From positions 5,394,001 through 5,458,000 of the forward strand of contig NC_016604.1 in the NCBI RefSeq assembly GCF_000230895.2: a stretch of 64,000 bases of DNA, read 5' to 3'. Positions 17,155 through 25,044 of the stretch are shown here, piece by piece. This DNA comes from Mycolicibacterium rhodesiae NBB3. GTDB lineage: Bacteria; Actinomycetota; Actinomycetes; Mycobacteriales; Mycobacteriaceae. The notes beneath the pieces were generated by a model that was not told the origin of the DNA, ran no database searches, and was given only the letters and a program-made list of their open reading frames with translations. Position numbers and translations under genes: made by a program. Position 1 is the stretch's first letter, and every line of letters starts with the position of its first letter.

Positions 17155-17643
17155 CTACCCGGTCACGACATTCAGCACAAAATTGGCATCGGTCTGGTTG
17201 GGCACGTCTGGCGGCACTTGGACGGTGCCGGTGCCGTGGGCGTTCTGGTAGATCCCGGTGCCACCGACGATTGACTGCGGAACGGTATCGCCGCGAACGA
17301 ACAAGGCGGCGGTGTCGGCCACGCCCTGGGTGACAATCTGGCCATCGGCCAGGTTGAACGTACTGTTGCACGCTTGCCGGCCCGTCTTGTCGTCCCCGTC
17401 AAGCCTCGTACAACTGCCGCCTACCGTGCCCAACCATGTGCCTCCGGGGCGGTCGAAAACGTCACCGGCGAAGATGAATTGGTCGCCAGGGCCGGGTCCG
17501 GGCTCCGCGAGATCCACCTGATACTGGACCGTGTCGTGCTCGAATAGCGCCAGCGTCGTATCTGCCCACGCTGTCGGGTCAGCGGCAACAGCAGAGAACA
17601 GTCCCACCCCCGCTGCCAGGATTGCTGCGCGGATCACGTACAT
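17155..17643 (-). CDS. Secreted allene-oxide-cyclase-barrel-like protein
   Basis: This 162-residue protein starts with a clear signal peptide (VIRAAILAAGVGLFSAVAA), with a probable cut after AWA. The mature part contains GDQFIFAGDVFD, VGTVGG-like strand pairs, CNSTFNL and GGTGIYQNAHGTGTV, a pattern seen in allene oxide cyclase/dirigent-like eight-stranded barrels. Two Cys may form a disulphide. The ATG at 17643 was chosen because it gives the signal peptide; the frame is open further upstream into the divergent spacer. Enzymatic activity is not implied: bacterial members of this fold are mostly uncharacterised. Confidence 0.65.
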   Translation of the reverse strand: MYVIRAAILAAGVGLFSAVAADPTAWADTTLALFEHDTVQYQVDLAEPGPGPGDQFIFAGDVFDRPGGTWLGTVGGSCTRLDGDDKTGRQACNSTFNLADGQIVTQGVADTAALFVRGDTVPQSIVGGTGIYQNAHGTGTVQVPPDVPNQTDANFVLNVVTG

Positions 17644-17862
17644 GAGACATAGACCTTTCAGAAGACAGACGACACGGATCGCGCCTGGCGTGAAGCGCAG
17701 TATCGCAAGTCCCGCTTCGCTGTTTGACGCGTTTGCGATCACAGCGCAATGTGTTCAGTTCAGCCGAGCGAGCTGACACAGTTGCACCTGGTTATCCCCA
17801 ATCGCGGTTTCATCCACAGGCTTGCGTTGAGCTGCTCGTCCGCGTCGGCAGAGTGGGCATAA

Positions 17863-17878
17863 TCGAATGTATGTTCGA
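17863..17878. promoter_or_regulatory. LexA (SOS) box over the start of the HNH gene
   Basis: TCGAAT-GTAT-GTTCGA matches the mycobacterial SOS box TCGAAC-N4-GTTCGA at all but one position, inside a 20-base inverted repeat (17861-17880). It overlaps CATAAT (17858-17863), a -10-like hexamer seven bases before the ATG at 17871, so LexA binding would exclude polymerase. Confidence 0.75.
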
Positions 17879-19292
17879 TTTTGAGCGTGATCGGGGTCTC
17901 CTTGAGGTGATGGGTGAGGCCACGCGTGAGGAGTCGACGTGTATTGCGCAGCGGTTGTTGGCCGTGGCGGAGTTGTATACCCGCCATCAGGGTGCGTTGG
18001 CTGATATGGAGTGGTGTCTGGTCGATTATTGTGCCGCGACCGCTGCTGATGTGTCGGCGGTGCAGAACATCAGCCATGCCCGCGCGGTGGGGCAGGTGCA
18101 GTTCGCGTGTGCGTTGGCCTATCGGTTGCCGGCGGTGGCCAAGGTGTTCGTGCGCGGGACCATCGATTTTCGGATGGTCTCGACGATCATCAACCGCACC
18201 GACAATGTCGATGATGCGTTGATGCCGGCGGTGGATGAGGCGATCGCGCGGCATTGTGAGAAGTGGATGAAGCTGTCGCGACCCAAGTTGCGTGATCGGG
18301 TGGATCAGTGGGTGGCCAAGTTCGATCCCGCGGGGGTGCGGGTGCCGCCCAAGGTCGAGCAGAACCGCTACTTCGATGTCGATGAGGCCGCCCCGGGGAT
18401 GGCGTTCGCCTCGGGGCATCTGCGCGCCGCGGATGGGGCGGCGTTGGATGCGCGGTTGGAGGCGTTGGCGGCCACGGTGTGTGAGCACGACCCGCGCAGC
18501 CGAAACCAGCGTCGTGCTGATGCCGCGGGGGCGTTGTCGCGGTTGGAAACCGCGCTGGTGTGTGAATGTGGACGCCAGGACTGCACAGCGGGCGCATCGC
18601 CGGCTGATGCGACGGCCGGGTCGACGGTGGTGATTCATGTGTTGGCCGAGCAGGGGACCCTGGATGGGTCCAGTGACAATCCGGGCTATCTGCGCGGCTT
18701 CGGGATCCTGCCGGCCGAATCGGTGCGCGCGGTGGCCCAGACCGCCACGCTCAAGCCGCTGACGGTGCCCTCGGGTGTGAGGGCGGATCCGGGGTATCGG
18801 CCGAGCGTGAAGACCAAGGAGTTTCTGGCCTGGCGGGATCTGACGTGTCGCTGGCCGGGCTGCGACAAACCCGTGGACAACTGCGACGTCGACCACACCG
18901 TGGCCTACCCGGTTGGTCCGACGCATCCGTCGAACACCAAGCATTACTGTCGGATTCATCATCTGATCAAGACATTCTGCGGGTGGAATGATCAGCAGTT
19001 GCCCGACGGCACGATCGTGCTGACCTCCCCGACGGGGTACACCTGTACCACCGAGGCTCATGGGGCGGCACTGTTCCCCACGCTGGCCACGCCCACCGGT
19101 GATCTCGACCTCCCGCCGGCTGATCCGGACCCAGCCCGAATCGCGATGATGCCGCGGCGCAAGCAGACCCGCGCTCAGGACCGCCGAGAGCGCATCAACG
19201 CCGAACGACGCGAACGCACCGAACTGATCGCCGAACAACAACGACAACACCAAGCCTGGCTCGCCGCCAACTACAAACCACCACCCTTCTGA
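17871..19292 (+). CDS. DUF222/HNH endonuclease-domain protein (REP13E12 family)
   Basis: This 473-residue protein has an N-terminal helical DUF222 region (about residues 20-310) and a C-terminal HNH nuclease domain. Its metal-site pattern is CRWPGCDKPVDNCDVDHTV...CRIHHLIKTFCGW, with two C-x4-C-type pairs and the conserved DH and HH. The tail is Arg/Glu-rich and ends in KPPPF. M. tuberculosis REP13E12 genes of this type are multicopy, sometimes mobile, and DNA-damage induced; the LexA box here agrees. The gene uses many TTG and GTG codons with T/G wobble, unlike its neighbours, suggesting transfer. The ATG at 17871 is set by the -10/SOS box; no Shine-Dalgarno is seen. Confidence 0.85.
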   Translation: MFDFERDRGLLEVMGEATREESTCIAQRLLAVAELYTRHQGALADMEWCLVDYCAATAADVSAVQNISHARAVGQVQFACALAYRLPAVAKVFVRGTIDFRMVSTIINRTDNVDDALMPAVDEAIARHCEKWMKLSRPKLRDRVDQWVAKFDPAGVRVPPKVEQNRYFDVDEAAPGMAFASGHLRAADGAALDARLEALAATVCEHDPRSRNQRRADAAGALSRLETALVCECGRQDCTAGASPADATAGSTVVIHVLAEQGTLDGSSDNPGYLRGFGILPAESVRAVAQTATLKPLTVPSGVRADPGYRPSVKTKEFLAWRDLTCRWPGCDKPVDNCDVDHTVAYPVGPTHPSNTKHYCRIHHLIKTFCGWNDQQLPDGTIVLTSPTGYTCTTEAHGAALFPTLATPTGDLDLPPADPDPARIAMMPRRKQTRAQDRRERINAERRERTELIAEQQRQHQAWLAANYKPPPF

Positions 19293-19471
19293 TCGCTCTC
19301 GGCATCGCGGACGCCCGCGTCGTACTCGTCGCTTTGCCTGGTGGTTCCGGTCGCGAGCACCCTGCGCCACGAGTCATTTGAGCATTGACGAGACGTCGTG
19401 CCTCCTCCGCCCGTCGTCACACCTGGTTCAGACGAGCACTTCGCTTCGGCGGTTCCCACGCGTGTGGTCAA

Positions 19472-19858
19472 ATGACCCTCATGGCAGACAAGGGTGTGAG
19501 CAAGACCGCGCCGCGGACTGGGCGGGAGCGGATTCAGAAACTGGCCCAGGCTGCGCTGAACGCCGACGTCACGGTCGAGCAGGTCGACACCATCCTCGAC
19601 GGGTTGAGCGAGACGCTCGTCGACCTCAACAGTTCGACCGGCAAGCTCGACGACACGTTGGAGCGTTTCAACGACACAATCAGCCGGATCAACGAACTCG
19701 CACCGCGTCTGATCGCAGTGGTGGACCGCCTCGAAGGCATCGTCGACCGCGTCGAACGGATCGTCGGCATCGGCGAGTCCGTCATCGGTCCGCTGGCCGC
19801 GACCGAGCAGGCGGTCCGCGGCGCCGTCAACAAGGTGCGCAAGTCCACCGGCCTTTAG
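19472..19858 (+). CDS. Small coiled-coil protein preceding the P450
   Basis: I do not recognise the family. The 128-residue product (125 if the ATG at 19481 is used) has a basic N-terminus and then a long amphipathic helix from about residue 30 to 115, with hydrophobic heptads such as VDTILDGLSETLVDLN and LIAVVDRLEGIVDRVERIV. This suggests an oligomerising or membrane-surface protein without membrane spans. Its TAG overlaps the GTG of the P450 gene by one base (TAGTG), so the two are likely co-translated. It lies 180 bases after the HNH gene; that spacer holds nothing recognisable. Confidence 0.7.
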   Translation: MTLMADKGVSKTAPRTGRERIQKLAQAALNADVTVEQVDTILDGLSETLVDLNSSTGKLDDTLERFNDTISRINELAPRLIAVVDRLEGIVDRVERIVGIGESVIGPLAATEQAVRGAVNKVRKSTGL

Positions 19859-21150
19859 TGTCCGCGAACGACCCCGTTCCGGCGCCACCGCTCGCCGTGG
19901 GGACCGGCCTACCGTGGGATGTTTGTGTTGACGACGCCGTCGCAGCGATCGCGTCCGCACGCGCTCGGCACGGAGACACCTTCGCGGTGGCCAGCGGCAA
20001 CGACAACTATCTGTTCACGTTCTCCCCCGCAGGCGTGGAAGCGTTCTACCGGCTCCCCGAGGACAAGGCGAGCAAGGGCGTCGCCGACTACCTGATGTTG
20101 CGACGCAAACTTCCCGACGAAATCTTCGACGGCAGGCGGCTCCTCCCCACGTCGTTGTTCCGCCGCGACGACGTGGCCTCGTATCTGAAGAACCTCGATT
20201 GCGCGCTGACCGAGACGGTGGCCGAGTTGGGCCCCGACGGGACTGTGGATCTGTTCGGCCTCACCCGCCGTCTCGGCCACCGGATGGGCCTGGCGTCCTG
20301 GGCCGGACCCGGCTCGGCGCAGGGCACCCCCTTCGATCGACTGGTCGCCGCGTTCGAGACGCTCGACGGTTCGGATGCATTCGTCCATCCCGATTCGATG
20401 GCCGCGGTCGCGGCTGGGGGCAAACAGGCGGAGCGGGCGGCACTGGACGAGATAGTTGCCGTCATCGAAACCGCCGTGCACGCAACCGCTTCCGACCAGG
20501 TGGACGAATCGGATCTGTTCGGCCGAATCGTCCGCGCGTGGTCACAAGAACCGGATGACGTGCGTATGAGGGGTATCGCACTCGACGTCGCCCTCATCCA
20601 CATCGCCTCGATGTCGAACTTGATGGCCGCGCTCGGCTGGGCCCTGGTCGACCTACTCGAGCACCCCGATGAGCAGAAGCGGGTGGCCAGCGGTGACAGC
20701 GAGTTCGCTCAGCGGTGCGCCCTGGAGAGCACGCGGCTGGCGCAGCGATCGATCATGTCTCGGGCCGTTTTGGCGCCCGTCGATCTCGACACCGGCGATG
20801 TGATCTATCGCGTACCCGCCGGCTGGACCATCGCGACACTGCTGCCGCTGCTCAACACCTCGGCCGCACCCGGCCTGCGGACCTGGGACCCCGATCGGTG
20901 GCAGCGCCACCGACTCGCCGATACCGCCGCACTGCCGTCACCCATGCTGGTGACGGCGTTCGGACACGGCAAGCATTCGTGTCCCGCGCAACCGTTCTCG
21001 CTGGCGGCCATGAGCGTGGCGATGACCCGCCTGCTCAACATCTACGAGATGACACCCGGCTGGACAAGCTATCCGAAACCGGTTCCCGCACAGATCGGCG
21101 GCGTCGCGCGATCTGTCGATCCGTGTCCGGTGTCCTACGTGCGGCGCTGA
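19858..21150 (+). CDS. Cytochrome P450 with an atypical I-helix
   Basis: This 430-residue soluble P450 has a haem-binding loop FGHGKHSCPAQPF with proximal ligand Cys375, an ExxR motif at E290-R293, and WDPDRW before it. The I-helix (about 239-265) reads ALIHIASMSNLMAALGW. Aligned with the usual AG-x-[DE]-T-T, the acidic residue is Ser and the oxygen-activating Thr is Asn254. An Asn here is seen in CYP7, CYP8 and CYP74 families, several of which are isomerases or dehydratases. GTG start overlaps the coiled-coil gene's stop. No ferredoxin gene is nearby. The substrate is unknown. Confidence 0.85.
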   Translation: MSANDPVPAPPLAVGTGLPWDVCVDDAVAAIASARARHGDTFAVASGNDNYLFTFSPAGVEAFYRLPEDKASKGVADYLMLRRKLPDEIFDGRRLLPTSLFRRDDVASYLKNLDCALTETVAELGPDGTVDLFGLTRRLGHRMGLASWAGPGSAQGTPFDRLVAAFETLDGSDAFVHPDSMAAVAAGGKQAERAALDEIVAVIETAVHATASDQVDESDLFGRIVRAWSQEPDDVRMRGIALDVALIHIASMSNLMAALGWALVDLLEHPDEQKRVASGDSEFAQRCALESTRLAQRSIMSRAVLAPVDLDTGDVIYRVPAGWTIATLLPLLNTSAAPGLRTWDPDRWQRHRLADTAALPSPMLVTAFGHGKHSCPAQPFSLAAMSVAMTRLLNIYEMTPGWTSYPKPVPAQIGGVARSVDPCPVSYVRR

Positions 21151-21153
21151 CCG

Positions 21154-21957
21154 TCACACGAAATCGGAGCCGCCGTCGACGTTCACCGTGGCACCGGTGA
21201 CATAGCCGTTGCGCCGCGATGCCAGGTAAACCGTGATCGACGCGATCTCCTCCGGCAGGCCCGCGCGTCCGAGATCACACGGCTGATGAAAGTTGTTGTC
21301 GATCCACGTCATCACATCAGTGGGATCGGTGGCGTCGAGACCGTCGGCGGCCAGGATGTCTTTGAGGGCTTCGGTGAAGCTCGCCGTGACGATCGTGCCC
21401 GGACACACGCAATTGACCAGGATGCCGTCCTTGGCAAGGCTTTTCGATAGATTCTTGGTGACGCTGCTCAACGCCGCTTTCGATGCGGTGTAGGCGACGA
21501 TACGCGGATTCTGCCGCTGTATCGAATGTGCGGACAACGTCACGATCCTGCCCCACTGCGCGGCCCGCAGCATCGGCAGCGCCGCGCGGATCGACCGCAC
21601 GCCCGACATCGTGCCGAGCGCGAACGTCTCCTCCCACTGCGCGTCGTCCATCTCCTCGAAGTAGCCGTCGCCCGGCCCGATCGTGTGGACCAGGCTGTTG
21701 AGCTCACCCCACCGCTGCGCGACGATCTCGAAGCCGGCGGCGATCGATGATGCATCCGACATCTCGACGCTGATCCCAACGGCATCCGGGGCACCCGCGT
21801 CGCGCAGCTTCGCCGTTGCTTCTTCGAGGGCTTCAGCGCCTCTCGCCATCACCGCAACCTTGGCGCCCTCTTCGGCGAACGTGGTGGCGATCGCCAGGCC
21901 CATGCCCTTGCTGCCGCCTGTCACCACGGCCGTCGACCCCGCCAAGCCCAAGTCCAT
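21154..21957 (-). CDS. Short-chain dehydrogenase/reductase
   Basis: This 267-residue classical SDR has cofactor loop TGGSKGMG near residue 14, Ser in LSAHSIQ, and an active-site YTASK. An alternative GTG lies one codon upstream, but the ATG at 21957 is better spaced from AAAGG and overlaps the TetR stop (TGATG). It is the last gene of a four-gene minus-strand operon: DUF1214 protein, sulfotransferase, TetR regulator, SDR. It probably oxidises or reduces a small alcohol or ketone in that pathway. Four bases separate its end from the convergent P450 gene. Confidence 0.88.
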   Translation of the reverse strand: MDLGLAGSTAVVTGGSKGMGLAIATTFAEEGAKVAVMARGAEALEEATAKLRDAGAPDAVGISVEMSDASSIAAGFEIVAQRWGELNSLVHTIGPGDGYFEEMDDAQWEETFALGTMSGVRSIRAALPMLRAAQWGRIVTLSAHSIQRQNPRIVAYTASKAALSSVTKNLSKSLAKDGILVNCVCPGTIVTASFTEALKDILAADGLDATDPTDVMTWIDNNFHQPCDLGRAGLPEEIASITVYLASRRNGYVTGATVNVDGGSDFV

Positions 21958-22595
21958 CACGTCACCTTTCGTAGGGGCTGCGCGGCGCCGATGCCCCGCA
22001 TGCAGAAACGGACGACCTGTTCACGAACGCCGTGCCGATCGCAATCGCCCGTGGCCCATTGGCGTTCGGTGCTCGCCCAGATTGCGCCGTGGATCGACAG
22101 TGCGTCGGCCGTCGGATCGATGTCGGGGAAAAGCCCTTCGGCCCTTCCCTTCTCGAGCTGCTCGACGAGCGGCTTCAAGATCTCTGCGTAGGCGTCGCCG
22201 ATCAGCTCGGGGGCCGCGAACATCTGCGACTGCGCCTCCAACGACATCCGTCGCAGATCGGACCTGACCTGATCGTTGAACGCCAAGTCCAGGCGCCCGT
22301 CGATCCACGCGACCACCGCCTCGACCGGGGTGGACGCCGATGCCATCTTGCGCTTGAGCCTGCGCACCTCGATCTGCGCCATCTGCAGGAACACCGCGGA
22401 CGCCAGGGCGTCCTTCGAGTCGAAGTGGCGGTAGAAGGCGCGGGTGCTCAGTGCTGCGCGGTCGAGCACCCTGGCGACGTATACCGACGCGATCCCCTCT
22501 TCCCGGACGATCTCGGCAGCCGCCTTCACCAGCGCGTCGCGTATCCCCGGGTCGGGATCCAGCTTCTTGCGGTTGCGCCTGACGACCGTGTCCAT
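21957..22595 (-). CDS. TetR family transcriptional regulator
   Basis: This 212-residue regulator has a basic N-terminus (VVRRNRKK), then a helix-turn-helix at about residues 34-58 (GIASVYVARVLDRAALSTRAFYRHF). The C-terminal ligand domain is rich in Met and Leu. ATG overlaps the sulfotransferase stop (ATGA). It sits inside the operon and is the natural candidate to bind the 31-base palindrome in front of the first gene at 24973-25003. Confidence 0.88.
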   Translation of the reverse strand: MDTVVRRNRKKLDPDPGIRDALVKAAAEIVREEGIASVYVARVLDRAALSTRAFYRHFDSKDALASAVFLQMAQIEVRRLKRKMASASTPVEAVVAWIDGRLDLAFNDQVRSDLRRMSLEAQSQMFAAPELIGDAYAEILKPLVEQLEKGRAEGLFPDIDPTADALSIHGAIWASTERQWATGDCDRHGVREQVVRFCMRGIGAAQPLRKVT

Positions 22596-23740
22596 CAGGC
22601 GGTGGCGTCGTATGTCGCGAGGTAGTCGGCGAACGCGTCGTGCACCTGTTCGCGCGTCAGACCGTAGTCTGCGAGGTCATAGGCGTGTTCACCTCGAGAG
22701 CCTGGCCGGTGTCCGTCCGCCCACTCCTGCACTCGGCGGCGCGCCTCGCCGGTGAACACGAGGTCCAGCCGATCATAGCCACGCTCGAGGGTGCCGATGG
22801 GATCGGCGTTCAGGTCGGCGAACGATACGTCGACGAACCTGTTGTCCCCGAGACGCTTTCGGAAGTCCATCGCCCGACGAATCCCCTCGGCCCAGCACTC
22901 GAGTTGTTCGGCGCCCAGTTCGTGCGCGTCGTCACGATCACTGCTCCAACTGCGGACGTACTGGATCAGGCTGCACACCGACGCCAGCACTTTCGCCGGA
23001 TCGCGATGGCTCCACAGGAACTTCGCGTTTGGATACGCCTCCACGAGCGCATCGAGAGAGAACATGTGTACCGGCGTCTTGAGGTGCCACAGATTCGGCG
23101 GGCAATGCCACTGCAGGAGTTTGAGCACCTGCCGGTGGAAGGTGTACGTCTCGCGCATATCGCACTGCATCAGCCAAGCCAGGTACCCGGGAACCCGCAC
23201 TACCCCGTCGAAGTGGAAGGTGCGAAAGCTCATCCCCATCAGGTCCTGGCATTCGGTCGCGGCCTCGGGCTCCGAGTTCATCATGGTCCGCATGCGCGGA
23301 AACATGCTGTCCATCATGGCGATTCCCTCGGCTGCCTGCGCGATCCGCGGATCGTCGTGCTGGGTGGCGGTTTCCGGCGGCGGCGTACACGCTTGGCTCT
23401 CCCACATTCGCAGCGAACGGAACTGCGGGTCACTGGCCACCAGTTGGCTCAGCGCGGTCGTCCCGGTGCGCGGCAATCCGATCACGAATACCGGGCCTTG
23501 GATGACTTCGTCGTCGATCTCGGGATGCTGCTTGTAGGTGTCGACGATCCGCAGGCGCTGAATGAGCGCGTTGCTGATGGTCGCGTGCTGGATGATGCCG
23601 CCCATCTCGTTGAGATCAGCCTCGTTGTTCAGAGCGTCGACCGTGCGCTCGAGTCCTTCGCGGTAGTAGGGCGAGCCGAAGTCGTCGAGTCCCGTTGCGG
23701 CGCGTGCACCGTCTTCGAGTTTCTCCACTGTGAATGTCAT
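22595..23740 (-). CDS. PAPS-dependent sulfotransferase family protein
   Basis: This 381-residue cytosolic sulfotransferase carries the 5'-phosphosulfate loop VFVIGLPRTGTTALSQL (residues 84-100, RTGTT at 91-95) and the 3'-phosphate-binding region LWSHRDPAKVLASVCSL. Such enzymes transfer sulfate from PAPS to hydroxyl groups of lipids, sugars or xenobiotics, and mycobacteria carry many (Stf family). The acceptor is unknown. Both ends overlap neighbouring genes by four bases, so it is tightly coupled with the DUF1214 gene upstream and the TetR gene downstream. Confidence 0.88.
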   Translation of the reverse strand: MTFTVEKLEDGARAATGLDDFGSPYYREGLERTVDALNNEADLNEMGGIIQHATISNALIQRLRIVDTYKQHPEIDDEVIQGPVFVIGLPRTGTTALSQLVASDPQFRSLRMWESQACTPPPETATQHDDPRIAQAAEGIAMMDSMFPRMRTMMNSEPEAATECQDLMGMSFRTFHFDGVVRVPGYLAWLMQCDMRETYTFHRQVLKLLQWHCPPNLWHLKTPVHMFSLDALVEAYPNAKFLWSHRDPAKVLASVCSLIQYVRSWSSDRDDAHELGAEQLECWAEGIRRAMDFRKRLGDNRFVDVSFADLNADPIGTLERGYDRLDLVFTGEARRRVQEWADGHRPGSRGEHAYDLADYGLTREQVHDAFADYLATYDATA

Positions 23741-24957
23741 GAGAACCTTTCGTGCACTGCGCGCCGACGCGCTTCGATGATCGCCGCCCGCTCCGCCGGG
23801 CTCACCATGGCGGTGTCGGCCGGCAGCTCCGCTGAGACGTCGGCGACCTTGACCACCCTGGCGCTCGGCGTGGGCGCGGTCTCGGTCCGCACGCAGCGCA
23901 GAATCATCGCGCCATTGCTATGCCCAGCTGTATCAAGCCAATTCGCCACTCCGGGATCGCGCGAGCTGACGACCACCCGCAGGACCCCGTCGGCATCGAT
24001 CTTTGCCTGATGGGCGTTGAGGCTGGACTGGTGACGACCGTAGTGGATGGTCTCCCACCACTGGTTGCCGAGCGAGTAGCTCCAGTACACGCCCTCGGGT
24101 GGCTCGACCTCCAGGATCAGGGCCTCATCGGGTTGCAGTTCGTATCGCCCGATCACGGGCCGGTTCTCGGCAGCGGCACCCATTGCCGAGCGGTCGATCG
24201 GCGGCATGAACCCGTTGACCGGCGGACCCGCGTTGAAGTCGAGAAAAAACTTGAGATTGTCGTGCACGAACTCGCCGAGCGCGCGGATCTGCCGGGACAC
24301 CGCCACATCGGCGGCCACCGACCTGTTCTTCGGTGCGGTCTCGTCCCCGATACGCTCGATCTGCAACACCGATGGCTGCTCGGCGTCCCAGTCATAGAAG
24401 AAATGGCGCACCACCAAGGTCGGATGGTCGCCCTCCACACGCATCCAGTTGCCCTCGTGTTCGTCGGCCGAGAGCACCACCTCGAAGTCGCCGTCCGCGT
24501 CCACCTCGAGTTCGTCCACCAGAGTGTTGGCCGTGGAGGCGATCCCGTTCATGGTCTGCAGACCGACATAGCGCGCGGTGCCGCGATTGCCGAAGAGTCG
24601 ATACGTCTCTCCGCCCCGCAGCGTCGCTCGCAGGTAGATGCAGTCCGGACATTCCATGCCCCAGGTCAGGATGTCGTCGGTGCTGGTGCGGGTCACTGCC
24701 AGCACAGGATCGGGATCAACCCGCAGGGCCTCGTCGATACCGACGGCCAGCAGCACCATCAGGTGCCGCATGCCCGAGGCGTAGTCGACGCTGTTGCGGT
24801 TGACCTCACTGGACGCGACGAGCTCGCCCGCAGCCGTCAACCGGTCCAGCAGATACGCCCACGCGTCGGGCAGATCGCCCACGCCGCCACCGTTGCCGGA
24901 CAACGCCGCTTCGGCGATCGAGAACGGCAGCCAGGCCATCGGGTTCGGCTCGCCCAC
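23737..24957 (-). CDS. DUF1214-domain protein
   Basis: This 406-residue protein has no signal peptide or membrane span. The C-terminal half (PDEALILEVEPPEGVYWSYSLG...WWETIHYGR...) matches DUF1214 proteins, and the N-terminal part includes PDCIYLRATLRGGETYRLFG as in related DUF1254/1214 families. No catalytic role is known. GTG 24957 follows GGAG by seven bases; a second in-frame ATG lies six codons later. First gene of the four-gene operon and directly downstream of the palindromic operator. DUF1214 proteins next to sulfotransferases recur in mycobacteria, hinting at a shared lipid or steroid pathway. Confidence 0.75.
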   Translation of the reverse strand: MGEPNPMAWLPFSIAEAALSGNGGGVGDLPDAWAYLLDRLTAAGELVASSEVNRNSVDYASGMRHLMVLLAVGIDEALRVDPDPVLAVTRTSTDDILTWGMECPDCIYLRATLRGGETYRLFGNRGTARYVGLQTMNGIASTANTLVDELEVDADGDFEVVLSADEHEGNWMRVEGDHPTLVVRHFFYDWDAEQPSVLQIERIGDETAPKNRSVAADVAVSRQIRALGEFVHDNLKFFLDFNAGPPVNGFMPPIDRSAMGAAAENRPVIGRYELQPDEALILEVEPPEGVYWSYSLGNQWWETIHYGRHQSSLNAHQAKIDADGVLRVVVSSRDPGVANWLDTAGHSNGAMILRCVRTETAPTPSARVVKVADVSAELPADTAMVSPAERAAIIEARRRAVHERFS

Positions 24958-24972
24958 GTGTCACTCCAGTCC

Positions 24973-25003
24973 TCTTAAATGAAAATAGGGTTTTCATTTA
25001 AGA
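24973..25003. promoter_or_regulatory. 31-base palindromic operator of the sulfotransferase operon
   Basis: TCTTAAATGAAAA, five bases (TAGGG), then TTTTCATTTAAGA form a perfect inverted repeat with 13-base arms. It is strikingly AT-rich in this GC-rich context and lies 16 bases upstream of the GTG at 24957. On the minus strand the spacer region includes TATTTT, a possible -10. The likely ligand is the TetR protein encoded two genes downstream. Confidence 0.8.
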
Positions 25004-25044
25004 CAGACACGACTGTGACACCTCACCGTCGAAGTGTCAATCCC

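Noticed and set aside
17760..19370. A 536-codon open frame on the minus strand opposite the HNH gene
   Set aside because: The translation is Arg/His/Gly-rich with no domain, and the plus-strand HNH protein has clear motifs; it is a GC-driven shadow frame.
19293..19471. Relic gene or mobile-element end after the HNH gene
   Set aside because: No target-site duplication, inverted repeat or recognisable peptide was found in this 179-base spacer.
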